Source of the DNA: Bacteroidia bacterium
Lineage (GTDB): Bacteria > Bacteroidota > Bacteroidia > NS11-12g > UBA9320
Direction: 5' to 3'
NCBI GenBank assembly: GCA_020849295.1
Contig: JADLGN010000029.1
Span: 42,288 to 106,287, forward strand
Length of the DNA: 64,000 bases
Below are positions 1 through 8,377 of this stretch, piece by piece. The translations under genes and the position numbers were made by a program. Under the pieces are notes generated by a model. That model saw only the letters and a list, made by a program, of their open reading frames with translations. It searched no databases and was not told the origin of the DNA. Positions within the stretch are counted from its first letter, which is position 1, and each line of letters opens with the position of its first letter.

Positions 1-321
1 ATGATTAAATTCTTCAGTTATTTGGTAGGTAATTATTAATTTTAGCTCAGCTGCGGTTTGCTTTGGTTTTGATAATGTCATTACCATGTTTTCAGGTGCA
101 ATTCGCTCTAATAAAATTGTAAGTCTTTCGTATGCTTGAAGTTTTACGGGTGTAATAATTCCTGTGTTTTTTTCTTTTATTTCAAGTAGTTTCTTTTTGT
201 AATCTTCTTCAAGAAATTGTCTCATCATAATGTATGTAGCAGAAAATACAATAATTGCAGGAATTATAAATTTTAAAATATCAACGATAAGAGTAAATGT
301 TGTTGTTTCTAAAATAATCAT
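1..321 (-). CDS. Hypothetical membrane-anchored protein (C-terminus cut by window edge)
   Basis: An open frame of 107 codons starts with ATG at 319-321 and runs off the window at base 1 with no stop. The N-terminus is hydrophobic (IVDILKFIIPAIIVFSATYI), which predicts one membrane anchor at about residues 11-31. A charged stretch follows, rich in Lys and Glu, then a soluble segment with LQAYERLTILLERI and ITYQITEEF. I do not recognise a characterised domain; short one-TM proteins of this kind are common uncharacterised proteins in Bacteroidota. A TAnnTTTG promoter element lies 7 bp upstream of the ATG, which supports this start. Confidence 0.7.
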   Translation of the reverse strand, partial: MIILETTTFTLIVDILKFIIPAIIVFSATYIMMRQFLEEDYKKKLLEIKEKNTGIITPVKLQAYERLTILLERIAPENMVMTLSKPKQTAAELKLIITYQITEEFNH

Positions 322-328
322 ATAAGGG

Positions 329-336
329 CAAAAATA
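329..336 (-). promoter_or_regulatory. -7 promoter element of the first gene
   Basis: On the minus strand the sequence reads TATTTTTG followed by C, matching the Bacteroidota -7 consensus TAnnTTTG. It ends 7 bp before the ATG at 321, so the transcript should have almost no leader. No well-spaced -33 TTTG is evident. Confidence 0.5.
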
Positions 337-484
337 ATTAATTAGAAAGACAAATTGATTAAATTAATTATGTAAATATCTAAATTCTAATATTAATCGA
401 ACAATTGTAACAATAAGTCAATTTTCAATAAACTTGCTACATATATTATATACTCGATTGTTTTATTTGTAAGAAAAAAAATCA

Positions 485-1714
485 TTGACTTTAATTGATG
501 ATATTAAAATTGCACTTGTTTCTGTCAAAAGTAATATTGGAAGAGCAATTTTAACATGCCTAATTATTGCTATAGGTATTATGGCACTTGTTGGCATGCT
601 TACTACCATTGATGGAATGAAAGCATCAATAACAAAAAATTTCAGTTTACTTGGTACTAATACTTTTACCATAATTAATGGAAGTGCCTTTATTGATTTT
701 AATGATGAATATGAAAATATTGACTATAAGCCAATTTCAATAAAGGAAGCCGAAAGTTTTAAAAATAATTTTAAGTTTCCGGCTTTGGTTTCTGTTTATA
801 TGAGTTACTCGTGGGCTGCGGTTGTAAAATCATCTTTTGCAAAGAGTAATCCTAATGTTCAATTGACAGGGGCTGATGAAAATTTTTTGGAAATTAATGG
901 TCAAGAATTGTATAAAGGAAGATTTATTACAAAACAAGATGTTGAGCACCAAATGCGTGTAGCTGTTATTGGAAATGAGCTTAATGAAATTTTATTTAAA
1001 AACAATAATGCAATTGGTAAAACTATAAATTGTGGTGGAGAAAAATTTATGGTTATTGGAATTTTAAAATCAAAAGGGCAAGCGTTTGACTTTGGTTCAA
1101 ACCGAATAGTTATTTTACCATACACAACTGGAAAGAAAAATTTTTATCAATCAGGTAAAAGTTACAACATTGGAGTAAAGGTTTTTAATTATACGATGCT
1201 AAATACAGCTATTGATTATTCTAAAACATTATTCAGAAATATAAGAAAACTTAAACCTAAAATGAGTAACAACTTCGACTTTGAAACCAGTGACGGAATT
1301 TCAAACCGCTTAATTTCCAGCTTGTCTTTTGTAAGTATAGCCGCCTATGTAATTGCATTTATTACATTATTTGGAGCTTCGATAGGGTTGATGAATATTA
1401 TGCTTGTTTCTGTAAAAGAACGAACTAAAGAAATTGGAACTCGAAAGGCAATTGGTGCAAAAAATGTTCAAATATTAAAGCAGTTTCTCACTGAAACAAT
1501 TATAATATGTCAAATTGGTGGATTGGCAGGAATAGTATTGGGTATTATTGTTGGAAATCTTGTTTCTTCGCTCATTGATGGACCTTTAATTTTTCCATGG
1601 GCATGGATAATTCTTGCAATAATACTTTGCACATTTGTAGGGCTTTTGTCTGGAATTATGCCGGCTCGTCAGGCTGCAAAACTTAATCCGATAGAATCTT
1701 TAAGGTACGAATAA
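485..1714 (+). CDS. ABC transporter permease, MacB/FtsX type
   Basis: The 409-residue protein has the MacB-type layout: a first TM helix (about residues 17-40, with IAIGIMALVGML), a large periplasmic MacB_PCD-like domain to about 280, then three TM helices forming the FtsX domain (about 285-403). It carries the typical cytoplasmic loop VKERTKEIGTRKAIGAK and ends PARQAAKLNPIESLRYE, the family's usual C-terminus. Members export macrolides, lipoproteins or peptides, or transmit force to cell-wall enzymes; the substrate cannot be told here. No ATPase gene lies beside it in this window. The start is TTG at 485; the next Met would remove the first TM helix. Confidence 0.88.
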   Translation: MTLIDDIKIALVSVKSNIGRAILTCLIIAIGIMALVGMLTTIDGMKASITKNFSLLGTNTFTIINGSAFIDFNDEYENIDYKPISIKEAESFKNNFKFPALVSVYMSYSWAAVVKSSFAKSNPNVQLTGADENFLEINGQELYKGRFITKQDVEHQMRVAVIGNELNEILFKNNNAIGKTINCGGEKFMVIGILKSKGQAFDFGSNRIVILPYTTGKKNFYQSGKSYNIGVKVFNYTMLNTAIDYSKTLFRNIRKLKPKMSNNFDFETSDGISNRLISSLSFVSIAAYVIAFITLFGASIGLMNIMLVSVKERTKEIGTRKAIGAKNVQILKQFLTETIIICQIGGLAGIVLGIIVGNLVSSLIDGPLIFPWAWIILAIILCTFVGLLSGIMPARQAAKLNPIESLRYE

Positions 1715-1741
1715 ATAGTTTATTACAAATTTTTAAAAATT

Positions 1742-1776
1742 AAAAAGGCTTTAATTTTTTTAATTAAAGCCTTTTT
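1742..1776. terminator. Bidirectional intrinsic terminator
   Basis: A perfect 15-bp inverted repeat (arms 1742-1756 and 1762-1776, 5-nt loop) has A5 on the left and T5 on the right, so it can stop transcription in both directions. It sits between the convergent permease gene and rplI. Confidence 0.85.
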
Positions 1777-1797
1777 ATAATGTATGAATAATCTATA

Positions 1798-2238
1798 TTA
1801 CTCTTGAATTACATTCAGATTTATAGTTACAGAAACTTCGCGGTGAAGGTTTAATGTAGCGATATATTCGCCAAGAAACTTAATATCGTCTGATACTATT
1901 TTTCTTCTGTCAATTTCAAATCCTTTGTCTTTAAGAGCTTGTGCAATTTGAATTGTTGTAATACTGCCAAAAATCTTGCCGTTAGATCCTGCTTTGGTAG
2001 GAATATCTAAAGTTATTCCTTCAAGTTTTGCAGCAGTTTCCTGAGCAATATTTTTTATTTTTTCTTGTTTGAAGTTAGCTTGTTTTATGTTTTCAGCCAA
2101 CACTTTTAATGCCGAATCAGTTGCAAGTTGTGCTTTACCGGTAGGTATCAGATAATTTCTTCCAAATCCATTTTTTACTGATACTACATCATCTTTTTGT
2201 CCAAGATTTTTTATATCTTCTTTTAAAATTATTTTCAT
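1798..2238 (-). CDS. rplI: 50S ribosomal protein bL9
   Basis: The 146-residue protein has the bL9 signature: the N-terminal domain MKIILKEDIKNLGQKDD with GFGRNYLIPTGKA, a long charged connecting helix, and a C-terminal domain with GKIFGSITTIQIAQAL. Length fits the family. It is the last gene of the rpsF-rpsR-rplI operon. Its start is preceded by a full Shine-Dalgarno AAGGAGG (2246-2252, 7 nt before the ATG) that overlaps the rpsR stop codon, which is rare in this genome. Confidence 0.97.
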   Translation of the reverse strand: MKIILKEDIKNLGQKDDVVSVKNGFGRNYLIPTGKAQLATDSALKVLAENIKQANFKQEKIKNIAQETAAKLEGITLDIPTKAGSNGKIFGSITTIQIAQALKDKGFEIDRRKIVSDDIKFLGEYIATLNLHREVSVTINLNVIQE

Positions 2239-2245
2239 TGATTTT

Positions 2246-2252
2246 CCTCCTT
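2246..2252 (-). promoter_or_regulatory. Strong Shine-Dalgarno of rplI
   Basis: The minus strand reads AAGGAGG, ending 7 nt before the rplI ATG. Nearly all other starts in the window lack any purine-rich ribosome site. It overlaps the stop codon of rpsR. Confidence 0.85.
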
Positions 2253-2526
2253 ATTTTAATTGATCACCAACAAAAGGCAATAGGGCTAAATGTCTTGCTC
2301 TTTTTACTGCTTCTGCTACTTTTCTTTGATATTTTAATGATGTTCCTGTAATACGACGTGGCAATATTTTACCTTGCTCATTTATAAATTTCATTAAGAA
2401 ATCAGGATTTTTATAATCAATATATTTTATTCCACTCTTTTTAAACCTGCAATATTTTTTTTGAAATTGCTGTGGAGAGTTGTTGAATATAAAACCGTCT
2501 TCTTGTTTTACTGTTTTTTTTGTCAT
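2251..2526 (-). CDS. rpsR: 30S ribosomal protein bS18
   Basis: The 91-residue protein carries the bS18 core: [18 protein letters not shown], then the [12 protein letters not shown] motif and the basic helix [20 protein letters not shown]. Its ATG overlaps the rpsF stop (ATGA), and it has a strong Shine-Dalgarno, AAGGAGG, 7 nt before the start. In Flavobacterium, bS18 with bS6 and bS21 helps bury the anti-Shine-Dalgarno end of 16S rRNA, so an SD on this gene may serve autoregulation (inference). Confidence 0.97.
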   Translation of the reverse strand: MTKKTVKQEDGFIFNNSPQQFQKKYCRFKKSGIKYIDYKNPDFLMKFINEQGKILPRRITGTSLKYQRKVAEAVKRARHLALLPFVGDQLK

Positions 2527-2891
2527 TTTGCTACCTCCTTATTTTCATTTGTTTTGTTAAATGCTCCTTTTCTTCTGCGTTCGTTGTAAACAACGGCATG
2601 TTTATCTAATGCAATTGTAATATATCTTAAAATTTGCTCATCTCTGCGATATGCAAGTTCAAGTTTTTCTACAATTGTAGCCGGTGCTTCAAATTCGAAT
2701 ATGTGATAGAAGCCTGTACTTTTTTTAGCTATGGGGTATGCAAACTTTGTAAGTCCCCAATTTTCTTCATGGATAATTTTTCCTTCGTGCTCTGTAATCA
2801 ATTGTCTGTAAGTTGATACGGCTTCTTGTATTTGCTTTTCAGACAACACGGGTGTAATAATGATTACAGATTCATAATTTTTTAACTTCAT
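2523..2891 (-). CDS. rpsF: 30S ribosomal protein bS6
   Basis: The 122-residue bS6 starts [14 protein letters not shown] and contains the family motif [21 protein letters not shown] with [11 protein letters not shown], followed by [17 protein letters not shown]. The frame stays open upstream to 2942, but those extra 17 residues are not part of bS6, and the -7 promoter element at 2925-2932 lies inside them, so I place the start at 2891. It is the first gene of the operon with rpsR and rplI. The tail after about residue 95 is lysine-rich, as is usual. No Shine-Dalgarno precedes it. Confidence 0.95.
   Translation of the reverse strand: MKLKNYESVIIITPVLSEKQIQEAVSTYRQLITEHEGKIIHEENWGLTKFAYPIAKKSTGFYHIFEFEAPATIVEKLELAYRRDEQILRYITIALDKHAVVYNERRRKGAFNKTNENKEVAK
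2534..2540 (-). promoter_or_regulatory. Strong Shine-Dalgarno of rpsR
   Basis: The minus strand reads AAGGAGG, ending 7 nt before the rpsR ATG and lying inside the 3' end of rpsF. Same heptamer and same spacing as at rplI; the first gene, rpsF, has none. Confidence 0.85.
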
Positions 2892-2924
2892 ATTTTTTTG
2901 AATCTTATATTTTTTTAAGGGCTG

Positions 2925-2932
2925 CAAAATTA
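2925..2932 (-). promoter_or_regulatory. -7 promoter element of the rpsF-rpsR-rplI operon
   Basis: The minus strand reads TAATTTTG then C, matching TAnnTTTG. It lies 33 bp upstream of the chosen rpsF ATG. Confidence 0.5.
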
Positions 2933-3039
2933 TAATTTTCATTCATAAAATCAAATATCTATTTTAATTTTTTGTGTAAACATATTTTAGGACAAGACAA
3001 ATGTAGGATTGGGATTAAAGCGGATGCTTTGCTCGTCAC

Positions 3040-3115
3040 CCAAAAGCCAATACCTGCCTGTTTGGGTATGGCCCAAAGTGGATATAAACAGACAGGTAAT
3101 AAGTAAGGCTTTTGG
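3040..3115. repeat. Imperfect 76-bp palindrome
   Basis: The outer arms read CCAAAAGCC (3040-3048) and GGCTTTTGG (3107-3115). Further in, ATACCTGCCTG faces CAGACAGGTAAT, and a central TTTGGG-N5-CCCAAA (3061-3077) caps the structure. It lies just past the end of the truncated sorting-tail gene. It is GC-richer than its surroundings and could be a REP/MITE-like element or a large terminator. Confidence 0.55.
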
Positions 3116-3120
3116 CAGCA

Positions 3121-3525
3121 TTATTTTACTATAATTTTAAAAGTTTTGTTAAATGATCTATTCTTAATACTCATATAATACATTCCCGGGGCAAAGCGTT
3201 GCATGTCCATTGTATATTCTTTGTCACTCTGATTCCACCAATTTACTTTGTTTGGGTTTACCTCTTTGTATTCATTTCTTGAATAGTCATATACTTCAGC
3301 TTTTCCATCTGCCGGAAGGGTTACAATTTTCAATTGATATATAAAATAACTTTTTTGACTTGTAATTCTGGCATGGGAGGATAGGGGGTACGTCAATTCT
3401 GTGTTTCCTGCACAACGGGTACAGATAACTTTGGTATCAACATAACAGTTGCCTCCGCAATAGACTTTTCCTGTTAAACTCATGGTAGGACATTTGTAGG
3501 TTTTGCCATCAGACCCTCTACCAGG
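3121..3525 (-). pseudogene. Truncated secreted protein with type IX secretion sorting tail
   Basis: The last 135 or so residues look like the end of a surface protein. A cysteine-rich stretch (CGGNCYVDTKVICTRCAG) is followed by a C-terminal type A sorting domain (RFAPGMYYMSIKN ... KTFKIIVK), the signal used by the type IX secretion system. The frame remains open to 3678, but residues before about 50 are merely antisense to the recombinase remnant. No signal peptide exists, so the 5' part of the gene has been lost, apparently when the recombinase-bearing DNA joined here near 3525. It could still be translated as a fragment, but export is unlikely. Confidence 0.6.
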
Positions 3526-3981
3526 GAGAATAGGGAGAAAGTTCAGCTTTTGATAAATAGAATGAAGGAAATTGATAAAAGTATGGAATCCATTGAAGAA
3601 AAATTCTTTGCCTATAATCAAATGACCTTTGAGACTTTCGAAAAATTTAGGCTTAGGTTTTCTATTAAAAAATCTCAAATTCAGAAAGAACTAGAACATT
3701 GTGATACAAGCATTTCGAACCTTGAAAAAGTTATGAATTCTGTTGCCCTTTTAAGCTCCAATCTTGCTCTGGTATGGGAATAAGCGTCTGTTAAGATGAA
3801 AAAAAAACTTCAAAATCTCCTATTTCCCAATGGTATCATTTATGATCGTGAAAAAGGTACAGTTCGAACCGAAAAAGTGAATTCTGTGTTTTACCTCATT
3901 GCACAACTGGCAAGGGATTGGGATATAAAAGTAAAGGGCGAAACTGCATTTCAGCAATTTCGCCCTTTTGGTAGTCCCTAG
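3526..3981 (+). pseudogene. Serine-recombinase C-terminal remnant with in-frame stop
   Basis: One reading frame gives a coiled, lysine-rich segment (QLLINRMKEIDKSMESIEEK ... SNLEKVMNSV) and then, after a TAA at 3781-3783, continues in the same frame as KKKLQNLLFPNGIIYDREKG and RTEKVNSVFYLIAQLARD. The second part is the characteristic tail of large zinc-ribbon serine recombinases of Bacteroidota mobile elements; the first fits the coiled coil before it. The catalytic and DNA-binding domains are absent. So this is a gene end carrying a nonsense mutation. It ends at, and slightly into, the 3' end of tRNA-Glu, with the frame's terminal TAG inside the tRNA. Confidence 0.75.
3933..3968. terminator. 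Hairpin downstream of tRNA-Glu
   Basis: A perfect 11-bp inverted repeat, AAAGGGCGAAA (3933-3943) and TTTCGCCCTTT (3958-3968), encloses a 14-nt loop. It begins 4 bp past the tRNA 3' end and is followed on the minus strand by a short T-rich run. It probably terminates the tRNA transcript. Confidence 0.6.
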
Positions 3982-4043
3982 GGGAATCGAACCCCTCTTA
4001 CCAGGATGAAAACCTGGTGTCCTAACCGATAGACGAAGGGACC
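3972..4043 (-). tRNA. tRNA-Glu (UUC)
   Basis: The 72-nt minus-strand cloverleaf has acceptor stem GGTCCCT paired with AGGGACT, a D-arm with GGTTAGGAC, an anticodon arm CCAGGTTTTCATCCTGG with anticodon TTC, and a T-arm GAGGGGTTCGAATCCCCT. The discriminator base is A (3972); CCA is not encoded. The recombinase remnant abuts its 3' end. Confidence 0.96.
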
Positions 4044-4198
4044 GGTTTTTGAGGTTGCAAAAATAATTTATTTCAAATCAAATGCAAATACTTTATTATG
4101 AGTTTTTCAAAAAATAATTATTAATTAAAAATTGATTGATTTAGAGCTGTTTCAGCCAAAAATATAATATGGAAATTAATAAATTATACTTTTTAATG

Positions 4199-4206
4199 TA
4201 AGTTTG
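4199..4206 (+). promoter_or_regulatory. -7 promoter element of gapA
   Basis: TAAGTTTG then C matches TAnnTTTG and ends 14 bp before the gapA ATG. No good -33 TTTG is seen at the usual distance. Confidence 0.5.
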
Positions 4207-4220
4207 CATGTTAAAAAAAA

Positions 4221-5216
4221 ATGAAAATAGCTATTAATGGATTCGGAAGAATTGGAAGACTTACATTTAAAAAGCTAATAGAAAATAATAAAGTTCAAAT
4301 TATAGCATTAAATGACCTTACTGATACAAAAACGCTTGCTCATTTGCTGAAATATGATTCTGTGCATGGGAAATTTGAAGGAAATGTTGATTTTGACGAA
4401 AACCATTTAATAGTAAATGGAAATAAAATTCTTGTAACTGCAGAAAAAGACCCAAATAATCTGCCATGGGAAAAACTCGGAGTTGACCTCGTATTGGAAT
4501 CTACGGGTTTGTTTACAGAAAAAGAAAAAGCTTTGGGTCATATAAATGCTGGAGCTAAAAAGGTTTTAATATCAGCACCTGCCAAAGGTGAAATAAAAAC
4601 TGTTGTTTTGGGGGTAAATGAATATATATTGGATGGAAAAGAGCAAATATTGTCAAACGCTTCATGTACTACAAATTGTTTGGCACCAATGGTTAAAGTA
4701 CTTGATGATAATTTTGGGGTTAGAAATGGATTTATCACAACAGTTCATTCATATACTTCAGACCAAAATTTGCAGGATGCGCCACATCGCGATTTAAGAA
4801 GAGCAAGAGCAGCGGCTTGCAGCATTATTCCTACTACAACAGGTGCAGCCAAAACCGTAGCTTTAGTACTTCCACACCTTAAAGGAAAGCTTGACGGAAA
4901 TTCTATAAGAGTACCTGTGCCTACCGGTTCTATTACAGATTTTACTTGCGTATTGAATAGAAATACTACTGTTGAAGAAGTAAATTCTTTGTTCAAAAAG
5001 GCTTCAGAAAATGAATTAAAGGGAATAATTGAATATTGTACTGACCCAATAGTATCGGCAGATATTATTGGAAATACTTCATCATGTATTTTTGATAGCG
5101 AACTTACTATGGTTAACGAAAATTATGTAAAAATTGTAGGCTGGTATGATAATGAAGCTGGCTATTCTGCCCGCCTTGCTGATTTGATAGATATTATGTT
5201 ATCTAATCGTTCATAA
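4221..5216 (+). CDS. gapA: Glyceraldehyde-3-phosphate dehydrogenase, type I
   Basis: This 331-residue enzyme oxidises glyceraldehyde 3-phosphate to 1,3-bisphosphoglycerate in the cytoplasm. The N-terminus [14 protein letters not shown] is the NAD-binding Rossmann start. The ALNDLTD segment has the Asp typical of NAD-dependent enzymes. The active-site block [17 protein letters not shown] contains the catalytic Cys, and HSYTSDQ the catalytic His. The end reads [16 protein letters not shown], as in the family. It converges with glmM and the two coding tails overlap by 14 bp. Confidence 0.97.
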   Translation: MKIAINGFGRIGRLTFKKLIENNKVQIIALNDLTDTKTLAHLLKYDSVHGKFEGNVDFDENHLIVNGNKILVTAEKDPNNLPWEKLGVDLVLESTGLFTEKEKALGHINAGAKKVLISAPAKGEIKTVVLGVNEYILDGKEQILSNASCTTNCLAPMVKVLDDNFGVRNGFITTVHSYTSDQNLQDAPHRDLRRARAAACSIIPTTTGAAKTVALVLPHLKGKLDGNSIRVPVPTGSITDFTCVLNRNTTVEEVNSLFKKASENELKGIIEYCTDPIVSADIIGNTSSCIFDSELTMVNENYVKIVGWYDNEAGYSARLADLIDIMLSNRS

Positions 5217-6591
5217 TTATATTTTTTATATCATCTTTTATTTTGTCAGTTAAGTTTTCGGCTGTAACAATTGATTTGCTTTCAGCATAAATTCTAATTA
5301 TAGGTTCTGTATTAGACTGTCGCAAATGTACCCAATCTTCACCAAATTCAATTTTTAAACCATCGGTTTTATCTATAGGTTGTTTAATATATTTTTCTTC
5401 TATTTTTTTTAGAACAATAGGTAATTTAATGCTTTTGTCAAGTTCAATTTTGTTTTTTGACATGTAATAATCAGGATAAGTCATTCTCAATCCTTTGGTA
5501 GTTTTTCCGCTTTTTGCCAAATGGCTTAAGAATAGAGCAACACCGGTTATAGCATCTCTTCCATAGTGCATTTCAGGGTATATTACACCGCCATTACCTT
5601 CGCCACCAATTATTGCTTTAGTTTTTTTCATCAACTCAACCACATTTACTTCACCCACAGCACTTGCATTATAGTTTCCTCCGTGTTTTAATGTAATATC
5701 TTTTAATGCTTTTGTTGATGACAGATTGCTTACACTATTACCTTTAGTATTCTTTAAAACATAATCTGCAACTGCTACAAGTGTATATTCTTCTCCAAAC
5801 ATTTCTCCATTTTCGCAAACCAATGCAAGACGGTCAACATCAGGGTCAACTGCTATCCCCAAATGCGAATTTGTTCTTTTTACTTCGGCTGCAAGTTCTG
5901 TAAGATGTTCTGGTAATGGCTCAGGATTGTGCGAAAAACGCCCGTTAGGCGTACAGTTTATTTCAATTATTTCTTGTACTCCAAGAGCTTTTAAAATCAT
6001 GGGAATTATTATTCCACCTGTTGAATTTACAGCATCTACTACTACTTTGTATTTTTTGGTTTTTATAGCATTTACATCAACCAATTTTAGTTTTAGTATA
6101 GCTTCTATATGTTTGTCAAAGTAATTTTGAAGAGTTGAGTATGTACCTATTTTATCAATCTCACAAAATTTGCTTTTATTTTTTTCGGCATTCTCTAAAA
6201 TTTTATTTCCATCTTTTTCAGACAAAAACTCACCTTTGGAATTTAAAAGTTTCAGAGCATTCCATTGTTTTGGGTTATGACTTGCAGTTATTATTATACC
6301 ACCTGCGGCTTTTTCCCATTTTACTGCAAGTTCTACTGTAGGTGTACTTGATAAGCCCAAATCTACAACATCTAATCCGCAAGATTGAAGAGTAGAACTT
6401 ACCAAATCGCTTACCATCTTGCCCGAAATACGGGCATCTCTGCCTATAATTACTTTTTTGTTTTCTGATTGAATTTTAATAAAATCAGCATAAGTACTTG
6501 TGTATTTTACTATATCAAAAGGTGTAAGATTATGTTCGGGCAATCCGCCAATTGTACCTCTAATGCCAGAAATAGATTTGATTAAAGCCAT
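5203..6591 (-). CDS. glmM: Phosphoglucosamine mutase
   Basis: The 462-residue alpha-D-phosphohexomutase has all four family sites: the phosphoserine loop TASHNP (Ser104), the metal loop DPDVDR near residue 245, the sugar-binding segment GGEGNGG, and the C-terminal phosphate-binding [13 protein letters not shown]. It most likely converts glucosamine-6-P to glucosamine-1-P for peptidoglycan and LPS precursors. A phosphomannomutase/phosphoglucomutase role cannot be fully excluded by sequence alone. The N-terminus ([13 protein letters not shown]) matches GlmM of Bacteroidota. Confidence 0.85.
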   Translation of the reverse strand: MALIKSISGIRGTIGGLPEHNLTPFDIVKYTSTYADFIKIQSENKKVIIGRDARISGKMVSDLVSSTLQSCGLDVVDLGLSSTPTVELAVKWEKAAGGIIITASHNPKQWNALKLLNSKGEFLSEKDGNKILENAEKNKSKFCEIDKIGTYSTLQNYFDKHIEAILKLKLVDVNAIKTKKYKVVVDAVNSTGGIIIPMILKALGVQEIIEINCTPNGRFSHNPEPLPEHLTELAAEVKRTNSHLGIAVDPDVDRLALVCENGEMFGEEYTLVAVADYVLKNTKGNSVSNLSSTKALKDITLKHGGNYNASAVGEVNVVELMKKTKAIIGGEGNGGVIYPEMHYGRDAITGVALFLSHLAKSGKTTKGLRMTYPDYYMSKNKIELDKSIKLPIVLKKIEEKYIKQPIDKTDGLKIEFGEDWVHLRQSNTEPIIRIYAESKSIVTAENLTDKIKDDIKNIIMND

Positions 6592-6605
6592 AATATTTAT
6601 ATATG

Positions 6606-6613
6606 CAAATTTA
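6606..6613 (-). promoter_or_regulatory. -7 promoter element of glmM
   Basis: The minus strand reads TAAATTTG then C, 14 bp upstream of the glmM ATG. Confidence 0.5.
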
Positions 6614-6680
6614 ACTGAGAATGAAATTATATTATTATAAAAATTTCATAAATATATCAAACTAACGAACAAAGTAAATT

Positions 6681-6711
6681 TTTGGCTACTGTACTTTAAA
6701 TATTAATTTTG
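6681..6711 (+). promoter_or_regulatory. Complete Bacteroidota-type promoter
   Basis: A -33 TTTG (6681-6684) and a -7 TAATTTTG (6704-6711) are separated by 19 bp, the textbook spacing for the primary sigma factor of this phylum. It drives the glycosyltransferase/DUF547 operon starting at 6732. Confidence 0.65.
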
Positions 6712-6731
6712 AAAAAAAATAATAAATTTAA

Positions 6732-7601
6732 TTGTTTATCTCAGGCTTTACTTTTATCAGAAATGCTATAAAACTTGATTTTCCTGTGAAGGAAGCAATA
6801 TTATCAATATTGCCGCTTTGCAACGAAGTAGTTGTTGCTGTTGGTAAATCTGACGATGACACACTTAATCTGATAGAATCAATTGATAGCTCAAAAATAA
6901 AAATAATAAATACCATTTGGGATGATAATTTGCGAAAAGGAGGAGAAGTGCTTGCCTGCGAAACCGACAAAGCCCTTGCTGTAATTGATAGTAAAGCTGA
7001 TTGGTGTATTTATATTCAGGGTGATGAATGTTTGCATGAAAAAGATTATGATATTATAAAAAATGTACTTGAAAAATGGAAAACAGACAAAAATGTGGAA
7101 GGTTTGCTTTTTAAATACAATCATTTTTATGGGTCTTATGATTATATTGCTGATAGTAGGAGATGGTATAGAAATGAAATAAGAATTTTTAAAAATAATA
7201 TTGGTGTAAAATCATGGAAAGACGCACAGGGTTTCAGAATTAACGGAAGAAAACTTAAAGTAAAACCTGTAAATGCTTCAGTATTTCACTATGGATGGGT
7301 ACGACCTCCCAAAAATATGATGATTAAAAATATTGAAGCCGGAAAACTTTGGCATAACGACAAATTCTTGAACGAAAAATTTGATATTAGCAAAGATTTC
7401 GACTATACAAATATTGATTCTGTAAAAAAGTTTGAGGGAACTCATCCAAAAATTATGCAAGACAGAATAATAGCAAAAAACTGGAAATTTGACCGTGATC
7501 CGAAAATTAAAAAATACAACTTAAAAAACAGAATTCTTCATTTAATAGAAGAGAAAACCGGATGGAGAGTTGGTGAAAATAAAAATTATAAACTGATATG
7601 A
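6732..7601 (+). CDS. Family 2 glycosyltransferase
   Basis: The 289-residue protein starts SGFTFIRNAIKLDFPVKEAI, the first strand and helix of a GT-A fold, and has a nucleotide-binding segment EVVVAVGKSDDDT and a metal-binding-like YIQGDECLHE. It should transfer a sugar from a nucleotide donor in the cytoplasm; acceptor unknown. It has no TM segment. The start is TTG; no Met is available that would keep the first beta strand. It overlaps the next gene by 4 bp (ATGA), so the two are probably translationally coupled. Confidence 0.85.
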   Translation: MFISGFTFIRNAIKLDFPVKEAILSILPLCNEVVVAVGKSDDDTLNLIESIDSSKIKIINTIWDDNLRKGGEVLACETDKALAVIDSKADWCIYIQGDECLHEKDYDIIKNVLEKWKTDKNVEGLLFKYNHFYGSYDYIADSRRWYRNEIRIFKNNIGVKSWKDAQGFRINGRKLKVKPVNASVFHYGWVRPPKNMMIKNIEAGKLWHNDKFLNEKFDISKDFDYTNIDSVKKFEGTHPKIMQDRIIAKNWKFDRDPKIKKYNLKNRILHLIEEKTGWRVGENKNYKLI

Positions 7602-8368
7602 TAAAAAAGGCAATTTTACTTAGTTTTTTATCTCTTATTATTATTCAGGCTTTTTCGCAAAATATCAATGCAGTTCAACTGTCTGTAATAATTGCTAATA
7701 ATGCACGATTTAAACCTTTTGACAAAACAAAAATTGACCTACTTGCATCTTTCGACAAAAACCAGTTAATATCAAACCTTAAGACAGATGAACAAAAATT
7801 TTCATTTTGGCTTAATGTTTACAATGCAAATATGCTTATACTTATGAGGGATACTGTAAATGCAGGGAATATTGACAAACTTTATAAAACAAAAAATATA
7901 TTAGTAGCCGGATATAAACTTAGTCTGTTTAATATTGAAAATGAATTTTTAAGATGTGCAGTAAAAAACAAAAAGCTTGGATTTAAGAAAGCTGAAGTTA
8001 CCCGAAAAGATACTTTTTTAAGAAATCTAAAACCTTTAAAACCTGATTTTAGAGTTATTTTTTGTATGTATAAAGGCTTGTATGGTTATCCGCCATACCA
8101 AATTATTGAGAATAATAATATAAGTGAACATTTTCAAAATTTTGTAAACCAACATACCGATAAATTTGCCAAGAATAATGAAATATTAATATTTGATTGG
8201 ATTAATAATTATAAAACAGATTTGAAAAACAATCCTATTGATTCAATTTTCAAAGGGTATAAAGTTATTATTAAAAAAACGCCCAGAGCAATATTTGTTG
8301 AAAATTTTTTTCCGAGATATGAAAAAGTTAAATTTGATGAAGAAGAAATAAATCCATGGTTAAAATAA
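7598..8368 (+). CDS. DUF547 secreted protein
   Basis: The 256-residue protein has a clear signal peptide (residues 1-21, ending AFSQ) and a DUF547 domain, seen in EQKFSFWLNVYNANMLILM and in the closing segment on a structured region near GYPPYQIIENNNI. DUF547 proteins are common in environmental bacteria; their biochemical role is not established. It is probably periplasmic. It sits in an operon between a glycosyltransferase and a polytopic membrane protein. Confidence 0.75.
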   Translation: MIKKAILLSFLSLIIIQAFSQNINAVQLSVIIANNARFKPFDKTKIDLLASFDKNQLISNLKTDEQKFSFWLNVYNANMLILMRDTVNAGNIDKLYKTKNILVAGYKLSLFNIENEFLRCAVKNKKLGFKKAEVTRKDTFLRNLKPLKPDFRVIFCMYKGLYGYPPYQIIENNNISEHFQNFVNQHTDKFAKNNEILIFDWINNYKTDLKNNPIDSIFKGYKVIIKKTPRAIFVENFFPRYEKVKFDEEEINPWLK

Positions 8369-8377
8369 TTTTTAGTA

